49,653 nucleotides of DNA from Deltaproteobacteria bacterium (GTDB taxonomy: Bacteria > Desulfobacterota_D > UBA1144 > Nemesobacterales > JAJCZQ01), in the NCBI GenBank assembly GCA_029262335.1, contig JAJCZQ010000045.1:1-49653 (forward strand), read 5' to 3'. The position numbers were made by a program, and so were the translations under genes. Position 1 is the first letter of the stretch, and every line of letters begins with the position of its first letter. Below the pieces are notes generated by a model. The model was not told where the DNA came from. It worked only from the letters and a program-made list of their open reading frames with translations, and ran no database searches. Positions 1 to 6,128 of the stretch are shown here, one piece after another.

Positions 1-12
1 AAATTTCGATAA

Positions 13-699
13 ATGAAAAAAGTTGATGTAATCATTCCTGTATACAACGAGGAAGGGTCTATAGGGCTTGTAATCGGTGATATACCAAAAGATGTTGTAA
101 ATGAAATTGTTGTGGTCAATAACCTGTCTACCGATAACAGCGTAGAGGTTGCCGGAAATGCCGGGGCCACTGTTATAGACCAGGGACAGAGGGGTTACGG
201 CAATGCCTGCCTTAAGGGGATAGAGTATATTAACTCAAAACCCGATAAACCGGATGTAGTTGTTTTTCTTGACGGTGATTACTCCGACCACCCGGAAGAG
301 CTCCCGCTTCTGTTAAAACCAATTTTCGAAGAAAGTTATGATTTTGTTATAGGTTCCAGGGCAGCGGGTAATCAGGAAAAAGGTGCCATGCTCCCGCAGG
401 CAGTATTTGGAAATTTCCTGGCAACATTTCTAATCTGGATGTTATACGGTTTCAGATTTACAGACCTCGGGCCTTTCAGAGCCATAAGATATGACAGTCT
501 GATTGCACTTGGGATGGAAGACAAGACATTTGGCTGGACTGTTGAGATGCAGGTAAAAGCACTTAAGAAAGGTCTTAAATGCACTGAAGTCCCGGTCAGT
601 TACCGAAAGAGAATAGGGGTATCTAAAATTACGGGCACACTAACGGGAACAGTAAAAGCCGGGTATAAAATTATCTGGACAATTTTTAAATATCTTTAA
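13..699 (+). CDS. Family 2 glycosyltransferase (DPM1/polyprenyl-phosphate sugar transferase-like)
   Basis: This is a 228-residue GT-A fold glycosyltransferase. The N-terminal strand VDVIIPVYNEEGSIG and the nucleotide-sugar segment VVVNNLSTDNS (residues 34-44) are typical of family 2. The metal-binding DGD motif is at residues 87-89. It has no long C-terminal membrane domain, so it resembles the compact dolichol/undecaprenyl-phosphate mannosyl- or glucosyltransferases. A hydrophobic stretch near residues 130-148 may sit on the membrane. It lies 21 bp upstream of gmhB in the same direction, which suggests a role in envelope sugar assembly. The actual donor and acceptor cannot be read from the sequence. 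The ATG at 13 has no clear Shine-Dalgarno, but the family N-terminus begins there. Confidence 0.85.
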   Translation: MKKVDVIIPVYNEEGSIGLVIGDIPKDVVNEIVVVNNLSTDNSVEVAGNAGATVIDQGQRGYGNACLKGIEYINSKPDKPDVVVFLDGDYSDHPEELPLLLKPIFEESYDFVIGSRAAGNQEKGAMLPQAVFGNFLATFLIWMLYGFRFTDLGPFRAIRYDSLIALGMEDKTFGWTVEMQVKALKKGLKCTEVPVSYRKRIGVSKITGTLTGTVKAGYKIIWTIFKYL

Positions 700-720
700 T
701 AAAGTTCCGATAAACAGACT

Positions 721-1275
721 ATGCCTCAGAAAGCCGTATTTCTAGACCGAGATAAAACCATAATACTCCCACACGGGGACAACTATATCTACAGGATAGG
801 GGATTTTTATATTCCCGATAGTTATAACACTGCACTTAAAGAACTATATGATAATGGCTTCAAGCTATATGTGGTCACAAACCAGGGCAGGGTGGCAAAG
901 GGTTATATGAGTGAAGAAGATGTAACAGACCTCCATGAACATCTGAATGAAATCTATAACAGTCACGGTTTTGAGGTAGAGGAGTTTGCCTATTGTCCTC
1001 ATAACCCTATGGGGCATGTCGATCCTTATAATGTAGTCTGTCCCTGCAGGAAACCAAAACAGGGCATGTTTACTTACCTAATTGAAAAATATGATATAGA
1101 TATTGATAAATCATGGATGGTAGGAGATACGGAAAGAGATATTGTTGCGGGAAATCTTTGCGGATTAAAGACAATACTTTTGAGGACCGGTTACCACATA
1201 GGTTCCGAAAAGGCTGACTATGTTGAAGACGATCTCGCAGCAGCTGCAGTTCGTATATTAAAAACCAAAAAATAA
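721..1275 (+). CDS. gmhB: D-glycero-beta-D-manno-heptose 1,7-bisphosphate 7-phosphatase
   Basis: HAD-superfamily subclass IIIA phosphatase of 184 residues, which removes the 7-phosphate in ADP-heptose synthesis for the LPS inner core. Motif I is FLDRDKT with catalytic Asp9 and Asp11. Motif II is VTNQ near residues 52-55 and motif IV is VGDTERD near 134-140. The zinc loop has Cys92, His94, Cys107 and Cys109, the set expected in GmhB and different from HisB-type histidinol phosphatases in context. The kinase/adenylyltransferase step (hldE) is encoded at 44439-45890 in this same window. HisB-N-type activity is less likely because no his genes are nearby. Confidence 0.9.
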   Translation: MPQKAVFLDRDKTIILPHGDNYIYRIGDFYIPDSYNTALKELYDNGFKLYVVTNQGRVAKGYMSEEDVTDLHEHLNEIYNSHGFEVEEFAYCPHNPMGHVDPYNVVCPCRKPKQGMFTYLIEKYDIDIDKSWMVGDTERDIVAGNLCGLKTILLRTGYHIGSEKADYVEDDLAAAAVRILKTKK

Positions 1276-1311
1276 ACTATAAATTGATATTTCTTTAAGT
1301 AGAATAGTGCC

Positions 1312-1539
1312 ATGTCAGAAAATGTAATGAAATCAGCAGTACGAGTTTTATATAATTTTACCGATACCACTCAGGGTGTTACCGAAGAAGATGTACTCAG
1401 GGTCTTCGGAATTTCCAAGAACCTCAAGCCCAGGGAAATAATGGGCTTACTTCTTGAAAATAAATACCTAAACCCTTCCGAAAGTGGTGACCTTTATTTC
1501 ATATCAGATGAAGGCCTGAAGCTTATAAAGGCTATTTAA
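1312..1539 (+). CDS. Small hypothetical protein, probable winged-helix fold
   Basis: A 75-residue protein I do not recognise. Its pattern is helix, helix, then a LKPREIMGLLLENKYL helix followed by YFISDEGLKLIKAI, which looks like a minimal winged-helix domain (recognition helix, short wing, C-terminal helix). It has no signal peptide or membrane segment. It begins 37 bp after gmhB without an obvious Shine-Dalgarno. A 14-bp perfect palindrome (1539-1552) and a hairpin (1599-1623) follow it. DNA binding is only a guess. Confidence 0.55.
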   Translation: MSENVMKSAVRVLYNFTDTTQGVTEEDVLRVFGISKNLKPREIMGLLLENKYLNPSESGDLYFISDEGLKLIKAI

Positions 1540-1552
1540 TTGATTAATCAAT
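1539..1552. repeat. Perfect 14-bp palindrome
   Basis: ATTGATTAATCAAT reads identically on both strands. It begins at the stop codon of the small winged-helix-like gene. It may be an operator or a random AT-rich palindrome. Confidence 0.4.
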
Positions 1553-1598
1553 CTTAAAAATCTCATTTTACAGTATGGATTTATATATGCTCTGTAAT

Positions 1599-1623
1599 AA
1601 TTAATGATGAATAATCATTAATT
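1599..1623. repeat. Perfect 10-bp inverted repeat with 5-nt loop
   Basis: AATTAATGAT, GAATA, ATCATTAATT. It lies in the gap between the 75-aa and 120-aa genes, just upstream of the putative TATAAT at 1640. There is no T-run directly after it, so it is more likely an operator-like palindrome than a terminator. Confidence 0.45.
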
Positions 1624-1639
1624 TAAATCCCCTTGATTG

Positions 1640-1645
1640 TATAAT
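1640..1645 (+). promoter_or_regulatory. Candidate -10 element of a leaderless transcript
   Basis: TATAAT lies 7 nt before the ATG at 1653, so transcription would start at or beside the start codon. No Shine-Dalgarno is present. No good -35 is seen (about ATTAAT at 1617-1622). Confidence 0.4.
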
Positions 1646-1652
1646 AATTAGT

Positions 1653-2015
1653 ATGTTAAAAGCCATTAAGGAAATTAACAGATGTCCTCATTGTTCTGAA
1701 TATGGGATTGATTTTATTCAAAAATTTTTCCTTGGATCAGAAACCTCGGTAAAATGCAGATATTGTAAAAAAGATGTTAGTGTTCCATACAAAGAATCCG
1801 TATTTGTTTATATCATAAGTTTGTTAATATGGCTCCTCGCCATACAAATCTTTTCCCCTGACTTAAAAACTGTTATAGCCATAATAGTCTATATACTTGC
1901 TTATATAATTCTCGGCGGGACACTCAACTGGTATTTTCTGCCTCTGGTTCCGAAATTTGATTATAATCCGGTATACAATCTGAATGATTTTTTAAATAAT
2001 TTGGGAAAAAAGTAA
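1653..2015 (+). CDS. Zinc-ribbon membrane protein of unknown function
   Basis: A 120-residue protein. The N-terminal cytoplasmic zinc ribbon has CPHC (residues 12-15) and CRYC (36-39), a four-cysteine zinc site. Two hydrophobic helices follow, near residues 50-68 (VFVYIISLLIWLLAIQIF) and 73-95. The fold plan, rubredoxin-like knuckle plus two membrane helices, is common among uncharacterised small membrane proteins. The ATG has no Shine-Dalgarno and lies just downstream of a TATAAT, so it may be translated from a leaderless mRNA. It converges on tRNA-Arg. The function is unknown. Confidence 0.65.
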   Translation: MLKAIKEINRCPHCSEYGIDFIQKFFLGSETSVKCRYCKKDVSVPYKESVFVYIISLLIWLLAIQIFSPDLKTVIAIIVYILAYIILGGTLNWYFLPLVPKFDYNPVYNLNDFLNNLGKK

Positions 2016-2021
2016 GGAATG

Positions 2022-2095
2022 CGTCCCCGAGAGGATTCGAACCTCTGACCCCCAGATTAGGAATCTGGTGCTCTATCCTGCTGAGCTACGGGGAC
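2022..2095 (-). tRNA. tRNA-Arg (anticodon CCU)
   Basis: A full cloverleaf can be drawn on the minus strand. The acceptor GTCCCCG pairs with CGGGGAC, the D arm contains GCTC/GAGC, the anticodon arm is CCAGA-TTCCTAA-TCTGG with anticodon CCT, and the T arm is AGAGG-TTCGAAT-CCTCT. The discriminator base is G and the 3' CCA is not encoded. It reads AGG codons. Confidence 0.95.
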
Positions 2096-2181
2096 ACTTA
2101 CAGAAGCGTATATTCTAGCAAATATTCTATAGATGTAAAAAGATTTGAGAAAAAAGTATGAGTTAATAATTTAGGCAGGAA

Positions 2182-2397
2182 TTATTTTGCTTGTTTATGA
2201 AGGATTTCATCAACTCTGTGTTTCACTTCACCCTTTAGATTGTTATCAAGGTAAAGCTCTACTGCTTCCCTTACGACCTCGGAAATACTTTTGCGCAGGG
2301 ACCACTTTGTTTCTTCCAGTGCTTCCGCAAGCTCAGCTGAAACCCTGATATTCAGTATCTTTTCCAGGTTTTTATCGTTTTGTTTTTTTGCGGACAT
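2182..2397 (-). CDS. Ribbon-helix-helix (CopG/MetJ-type) transcriptional regulator
   Basis: A 71-residue regulator. The beta strand LNIRVSAELAEALE (residues 15-28) is followed by two helices, with KSISEVVREAVELYLDN (residues 36-52) as the second, the classic RHH order. Such proteins dimerise and insert a beta ribbon into the major groove of short inverted repeats. It is transcribed divergently from the 94-residue helical protein. The 190-bp gap holds two matching palindromes (2452-2470, 2514-2528), which are the obvious operators. Its own -10 (TATAAT on the minus strand, 2442-2437) puts its -35 inside the first palindrome, so autoregulation is likely. No toxin gene is fused or co-directional. 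Confidence 0.85.
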   Translation of the reverse strand: MSAKKQNDKNLEKILNIRVSAELAEALEETKWSLRKSISEVVREAVELYLDNNLKGEVKHRVDEILHKQAK

Positions 2398-2451
2398 TTT
2401 TATATTGGGGTCACTTTTTTAAATTAAAGTCAAAGAATTATAAACCCTTTT

Positions 2452-2470
2452 TTGTAATACAGTAATACAA
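2452..2470. promoter_or_regulatory. Operator A: near-palindrome shared with operator B
   Basis: TTGTAATACAGTAATACAA matches its own reverse complement at all but positions 6, 10 and 14. It shares the 15-mer TGTAATACAGTAATA with operator B (2517-2531). It lies just upstream of the -35 of the rightward promoter and over the probable -35 of the leftward RHH gene. Confidence 0.7.
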
Positions 2471-2480
2471 ATTTACGGTA

Positions 2481-2509
2481 TTGACATAATGCGTAATTTT
2501 GTCTATACT
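2481..2509 (+). promoter_or_regulatory. Sigma70 promoter TTGACA-17-TATACT
   Basis: Consensus -35 TTGACA (2481-2486), 17-bp spacer, and -10 TATACT (2504-2509). It drives the gene at 2588. The expected start near 2516 falls inside operator B, so a bound regulator would block initiation. Confidence 0.85.
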
Positions 2510-2513
2510 GATC

Positions 2514-2528
2514 TACTGTAATACAGTA
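2514..2528. promoter_or_regulatory. Operator B: perfect 15-bp palindrome at the transcription start
   Basis: TACTGTAATACAGTA is a perfect palindrome around a central A. It overlaps the predicted start of the rightward transcript. It is probably bound by the RHH protein encoded next door. Confidence 0.75.
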
Positions 2529-2532
2529 ATAA

Positions 2533-2553
2533 TGTCCATCTGTATTATGGACA
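2533..2553. repeat. 7-bp inverted repeat in the 5' leader
   Basis: TGTCCAT and ATGGACA are separated by 7 nt (CTGTATT). It lies in the untranslated leader of the gene at 2588, 22 nt before its Shine-Dalgarno. It could be an RNA hairpin, or a third operator because TGTATTA recalls the operator half-site. Confidence 0.5.
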
Positions 2554-2587
2554 TACAATATTACAATCATTAATGGAGGAATTCAAC

Positions 2588-2872
2588 ATGAATAATTTTA
2601 ACAGGCAGGAATGGGAGATTGTTGCTAACGAGGTTAATGAACTTCAGGATATGCTTTGGCATAGTGCAAAGAAACTTGCAAAGTACGATCTAATGGTTGA
2701 CCAGCTTTCACATTGGACAGAGGACCAGAAAGACAGATATGTGAAAGAAAGTTACGAGTTTCACCTGGCAGATGGCTGGAAAAGGATGGAAAAGATTAAG
2801 AATCTTTTAGACAAACTTGGAATGCCTGAAGACGTTAAAGTTAAAAGAGATATTGTACACAACGTAGCTTAG
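2588..2872 (+). CDS. Small helical protein of unknown function under RHH control
   Basis: A 94-residue, all-helical soluble protein with no recognised domain. It is rich in charged residues and tryptophan (EWEIV, MLWHSAKK, SHWTEDQKDRY, DGWKRMEKIKNLLDKLG). The start at ATG 2588 is chosen over ATG 2573 because GGAGGA (2575-2580) sits 7 nt before it. It is expressed from a strong promoter wrapped in operators, so its level seems tightly controlled. The stop codon overlaps the stop of the convergent cyclotransferase gene (TTAG, 2869-2872). It is not an obvious toxin, since the divergent RHH gene does not form a bicistronic pair with it. Confidence 0.7.
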   Translation: MNNFNRQEWEIVANEVNELQDMLWHSAKKLAKYDLMVDQLSHWTEDQKDRYVKESYEFHLADGWKRMEKIKNLLDKLGMPEDVKVKRDIVHNVA

Positions 2873-3648
2873 TTTAGTTTTATCTCGAAAAGTTTTGGCC
2901 AGAGTTTGCCGGTAACAAAAATTCTTCCGGTTTGTTTGTCATAAGCAATACCGTTTAGTACATCTATTTTATAATTACCTCCAAACAGTTTTTGAAGGCC
3001 GGACAGGTCATACCAATCCAGCACGTTACCACTTGCCGGATCAATGGCAATAATTTTGTTGGATCTCCAGATGTTTGCATATATTTTACCGTCAATGTAT
3101 TCAAGTTCGTTTATAAGGCTTACCTGTTCACCTTTATCTTTTACTTTTATTTTTCTCAACTGTTTAAATGTTTCAGGATCGTAAAAATAGATAAAAGGGG
3201 ATCCGTTGCTAATAATAAGTTCTTTACCGTTACTGGTTATACCCCATCCTTCAAAAGGGTAGCTGAAAGTCCCGATCTCTTTAAAATCTTCTTTATTGTA
3301 TATAATCCCCGTCTTCGATCTCCAGGTCAGCTGGTATATATTTCCGTCAAGCAGTGTAATACCTTCTGCAAAATAGTTGTCAGGAAGTTTATGCAGTTTT
3401 TCAACTTTCCCGGTACCAAGGTCTACTTTTCTAAGTGTTGATTTTTTGTAAAGCCCGGTACTTTCGTAGAGTTTTCCTTCATGAAATATAAGCCCCTGTG
3501 TAAAAGCTGATGTGTCATGGGGATAAGAATTTACTACCACCACTTTGTCTGTCTTTTGCTTTTCTACTGCTGAGCTTGGATTGTCACATGAATAAAGAGT
3601 TGAAAAAAGAAGAAATAAGATTAATAAAGGAATTTTTGGGTTTTTCAT
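2869..3648 (-). CDS. Glutaminyl-peptide cyclotransferase family lipoprotein
   Basis: A 259-residue member of the plant/bacterial-type glutamine cyclotransferase family (five-bladed beta-propeller). Members convert N-terminal glutamine to pyroglutamate. Family landmarks are VVVNSYPHDTSAFTQGLIF (residues 37-55), EGKLYESTG and YFAEGITLLDGNIYQLTWR, and the C-terminal LNGIAYDKQTGRIFVTGK. The signal peptide ends in a lipobox with Cys21 (STLYSC), so the enzyme is probably anchored in the periplasm. It is 12 bp downstream of the MerR-B12 regulator in the same direction and may be cotranscribed with it. Confidence 0.88.
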   Translation of the reverse strand: MKNPKIPLLILFLLFSTLYSCDNPSSAVEKQKTDKVVVVNSYPHDTSAFTQGLIFHEGKLYESTGLYKKSTLRKVDLGTGKVEKLHKLPDNYFAEGITLLDGNIYQLTWRSKTGIIYNKEDFKEIGTFSYPFEGWGITSNGKELIISNGSPFIYFYDPETFKQLRKIKVKDKGEQVSLINELEYIDGKIYANIWRSNKIIAIDPASGNVLDWYDLSGLQKLFGGNYKIDVLNGIAYDKQTGRIFVTGKLWPKLFEIKLN

Positions 3649-3660
3649 TATTGTCCTGAT

Positions 3661-4596
3661 TTATTTGTTTCTGTGATTTTTTAATATATCACGAAAAGTA
3701 AATAAATCATGGATATGGAAAGCTTTAATCTCATCTATGGCTTTTTGGTATCCATTGGATGAACGTCCACCAATTATTATGAGGAAATCATCCCCCAGGT
3801 TTTTCCTTAGGTTTATAAGTTCGTCCGAAAGATAAATATCATCGTCAGGATGGACAATGCTAAGGGCGAGGGCATCGGCATTATTCTTTTCCACAGTCGA
3901 AGTTATTTCATTGTAATCCAGGTTTGCACCCAGGTATATCACTTTCCAGCCCTCAGTTACTGCAGCTGTTGCAACTATTGCTGCGCCAACATCGTGTATC
4001 TGTCCCTTGGGGGTTGTCACTATAAGGACAGGTGCTGTAGGTACAACATTGGAACTTAGTACTATATTTTTTAGATAGTTTTTAACAATTTCACTGGCAA
4101 AGTGTTCGTTGGAAGGGTTCATCTCACCAATACGCCATTTTTCGCCCACAACGTCCATTAATGGCGAGATTAAGTTGGTTAACATCTTAAAACTTCCAAG
4201 GTCTACAGATGCTCTTCTCAGGTTTTTTTCTAATCTGTAAGAGTCGAATTCCTCAATTGCAATCAAACAGTCTGAAATATATTTTTCTGAAAGTTCCTTA
4301 TCAAGTACAGGATTATTTTGCGGGGCAAATATCTCATCTTCCATAGTGTTATTGGAAGATATTTCCTTTAGCTTCTCAATACTAAGATCAGCAATTTGCC
4401 CAATTGACTGCCCGCAGGATGTAGCAGATTTTAAAAGCCTAAGTTTTTCAATGTCTTCTTGTGAATACAACCTTCTATTGCTGTTACTCCTTTCAGGTGA
4501 AATGGCAGAGTAACGTCTTTCCCAAATCCTTATTACATGTGCTGATAATCCCGTCTGTTCCGATACATATTTGATGTTAAATAACTTATCATCCAT
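3661..4596 (-). CDS. MerR-family regulator with cobalamin-binding domain (CarH/LitR-type photoreceptor)
   Basis: A 311-residue protein in three parts. The MerR helix-turn-helix covers residues 6-75 (VSEQTGLSAHVIRIWERRY). The helical B12-cap holds Trp154, Glu164 and His165, the exact W-x9-EH signature of CarH. The Rossmann B12-binding domain has HDVG with His201, then x41 to SIV (246-248) and x27 to GG (276-277), matching the family spacing E/DxHxxG-x41-SxG-x27-GG with Gln199 in place of Glu/Asp. Known CarH proteins bind adenosylcobalamin, tetramerise on DNA in the dark and dissociate in light. It is divergent from the DUF4397, fasciclin and sigma factor genes. The ATG lies 6 nt after a -10, suggesting a leaderless message. 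No carotenoid genes are in view. Confidence 0.9.
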   Translation of the reverse strand: MDDKLFNIKYVSEQTGLSAHVIRIWERRYSAISPERSNSNRRLYSQEDIEKLRLLKSATSCGQSIGQIADLSIEKLKEISSNNTMEDEIFAPQNNPVLDKELSEKYISDCLIAIEEFDSYRLEKNLRRASVDLGSFKMLTNLISPLMDVVGEKWRIGEMNPSNEHFASEIVKNYLKNIVLSSNVVPTAPVLIVTTPKGQIHDVGAAIVATAAVTEGWKVIYLGANLDYNEITSTVEKNNADALALSIVHPDDDIYLSDELINLRKNLGDDFLIIIGGRSSNGYQKAIDEIKAFHIHDLFTFRDILKNHRNK

Positions 4597-4602
4597 AAAA
4601 TA

Positions 4603-4630
4603 AATTTATATCGTGTATAAGATTTGTCAA
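4603..4630 (-). promoter_or_regulatory. Promoter of the MerR-B12 gene
   Basis: On the minus strand, TTGACA (4630-4625), 16-bp spacer, TAAATT (4608-4603). The -10 ends 6 nt before the ATG at 4596, so the message would be essentially leaderless. Confidence 0.55.
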
Positions 4631-4647
4631 ATATCTAAATAGATATT
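4630..4647. promoter_or_regulatory. 8-bp-arm palindrome beside the MerR-B12 promoter
   Basis: AATATCTA, AA, TAGATATT: a perfect inverted repeat abutting the leftward -35. It is a candidate operator for the neighbouring regulator or another factor. Confidence 0.5.
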
Positions 4648-4701
4648 GCTGCTGAATTAGGGATTAATATAGAAATATATACGAATAATTGAAAATATAA
4701 C

Positions 4702-4730
4702 TTGACAGCAATTAGACATACTGCTATTGT
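4702..4730 (+). promoter_or_regulatory. Sigma70 promoter TTGACA-17-TATTGT
   Basis: TTGACA (4702-4707), 17-bp spacer, TATTGT (4725-4730), reading towards the DUF4397 gene. The 7-mer TTAGACA occurs inside the spacer (4712-4718) and again at 4743-4749, 31 bp apart (about three helical turns). This repeat could serve a MerR/CarH-type regulator. Confidence 0.65.
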
Positions 4731-4759
4731 AATAAACAAAAGTTAGACAGTACAAATTA

Positions 4760-4825
4760 GATCCGGTACCAATTAAGATTGTTGTTTCCACCGAGGAAAA
4801 CGGCTTTCTCACCAGGTACCGGGTC
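4760..4825 (+). promoter_or_regulatory. Long-range inverted repeat in the 5' untranslated leader
   Basis: GATCCGGTACC (4760-4770) pairs with GGTACCGGGTC (4815-4825): an 11-bp stem with one G-T wobble, closing a 44-nt loop that itself contains a small TTTCC/GGAAA hairpin. It lies between the predicted start (about 4737) and the Shine-Dalgarno (AGGGAG near 4835). It may be a structured leader; no known riboswitch class is recognised. Confidence 0.5.
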
Positions 4826-4845
4826 TTAAATTAAGGGAGATAATC

Positions 4846-5541
4846 ATGAAAAAACTGTCATTTATATTTTTAGGAATTTTTTTACTGGGTTTTACAACTG
4901 CATGTGACGATAATGACAATATTGTTGATCTTATCGACCCGTCATTTCTTAGGGTTGTACATCTTTCACCTGACGCACCGCCTGTAGATGTGGAAGTTGA
5001 CAATGAGACTGTACTTGAGAATGTAAGTTACACCGAATCATCACCATATCTTGAGGTGCCTGCTTTATTAAATGTCAAAGTTAAAGCTGCCGGGACCGAC
5101 ACTACAGTAATTGACCAGGACCTGGTACTGATACCTAACGATGAACAAACAGTAATTGCTGCAAACTTTCTGGCTGACTTAGAAGCATTACTTTTGTTTG
5201 ATGATAATACACCGCCCGCTGAGGGAAATGTAAAAGTCAGGGCTGTACATGGAGCACCTAGTGCACCTAATGTTGATATTTACGTAACTTCGCCTGATGC
5301 AGACATAGAAGATACTGAACCAACATTAACAAATATCCCGTTTCTTGGAGTTTCTGACTATCTTGAAGTACCAGCAGCAGACTACAGGGTCAAGGTTACT
5401 CCGACAGGTACAAAAACTGTTGTTATTGATTCCGGGACAGTTTCATTATTTTCCGGCGAGATAAGAACAATTATTGCCAGGAATGCACCTGGAGATGAAG
5501 GTGAACCTTTTGGGTTCTTGATATTAGAAGATTTAAATTAA
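4846..5541 (+). CDS. DUF4397 lipoprotein
   Basis: A 231-residue lipoprotein: the signal peptide ends FTTAC with Cys20. Two DUF4397 modules follow. The first begins LRVVHLSPDAPPVDVEVDN (residues 35-53) and the second VRAVHGAPSAPNVDIYVTS (131-149); each continues to a YLEVPA..YxVKV block. DUF4397 is an extracellular beta-sandwich, often found beside fasciclin or other surface proteins; its ligand is unknown. The gene is first in a rightward set (DUF4397, fasciclin, sigma factor) opposite the CarH-like regulator and has a clear Shine-Dalgarno. Confidence 0.85.
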   Translation: MKKLSFIFLGIFLLGFTTACDDNDNIVDLIDPSFLRVVHLSPDAPPVDVEVDNETVLENVSYTESSPYLEVPALLNVKVKAAGTDTTVIDQDLVLIPNDEQTVIAANFLADLEALLLFDDNTPPAEGNVKVRAVHGAPSAPNVDIYVTSPDADIEDTEPTLTNIPFLGVSDYLEVPAADYRVKVTPTGTKTVVIDSGTVSLFSGEIRTIIARNAPGDEGEPFGFLILEDLN

Positions 5542-5572
5542 TAAAAAACCATAAACAGGAGGGAACTTAATT

Positions 5573-6064
5573 ATGTTTAAATTAACTTCCAGTGTTTTAT
5601 TTTCTTTATTTTTACTTGTAGGTGCTGCGACATTTGCAGCAGCTGATAATCATGACAGCAAGGATATAGTGGATACAGCAGTTTCAGCCGGACAATTTAA
5701 TACACTTGCCGCTGCATTAACAGCAGCCGGCCTGGTCGAGACATTAAAATCACCGGGGCCATTCACAGTTTTTGCGCCGACTGATGAAGCTTTTGCCAAA
5801 TTGCCGGAAGGTACTGTTGAAGACCTGCTTAAACCGGAGAACAAAGATAAGTTAATTGCAATACTGACTTACCACGTTGTCCCGGGTGAAGTTGATTCTT
5901 CGAAGGTAATAACTCTTACTGAAGCAAAAACCGTAAATGGTGAAATGGTAGATATCAAAGTTATCAATGGCAAGGTAATGATTGATAACGCTACAGTCGT
6001 AAAACCAGACGTTAAAGCCTCAAACGGGGTAATACATGTAATCGATACAGTATTGATTCCATAA
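5573..6064 (+). CDS. Secreted fasciclin (FAS1) domain protein
   Basis: A 163-residue protein with a signal peptide (cleavage probably after AATFAAA, near residue 24) and a single FAS1 domain. The H1 motif [15 protein letters not shown] (residues 64-78), the TYHVVPG segment (99-105) and the H2 motif [13 protein letters not shown] at the C-terminus are all present. FAS1 proteins mediate adhesion or surface interactions outside the cytoplasm. It follows the DUF4397 gene by 31 bp with AGGAGG upstream of ATG. A GC-rich hairpin directly after the stop may separate it from the sigma factor. Confidence 0.92.
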   Translation: MFKLTSSVLFSLFLLVGAATFAAADNHDSKDIVDTAVSAGQFNTLAAALTAAGLVETLKSPGPFTVFAPTDEAFAKLPEGTVEDLLKPENKDKLIAILTYHVVPGEVDSSKVITLTEAKTVNGEMVDIKVINGKVMIDNATVVKPDVKASNGVIHVIDTVLIP

Positions 6065-6073
6065 AAATAAATC

Positions 6074-6097
6074 TGCCGGGGGAATCAACCCCCGGTA
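6074..6097 (+). terminator. GC-rich hairpin after the fasciclin gene
   Basis: CCGGGGG-AATCAA-CCCCCGG with flanking T-A and G-T pairs. It is followed by TTTATT rather than a clean T-run, so it may be an attenuating terminator or mRNA stabiliser before the sigma factor gene. Confidence 0.6.
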
Positions 6098-6128
6098 TTT
6101 ATTAAATCTAATTCAGGAGGTTGTCAAA

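Noticed and set aside
2022-2095. tRNA-Arg as an integration (att) site
   Set aside because: No integrase, no repeated 3' tRNA fragment and no island-like genes flank it.
2182-2872. RHH antitoxin with toxin partner
   Set aside because: The two genes are divergent with their own operators, not a bicistron, and the 94-aa protein has no RelE, PIN or other toxin motif.
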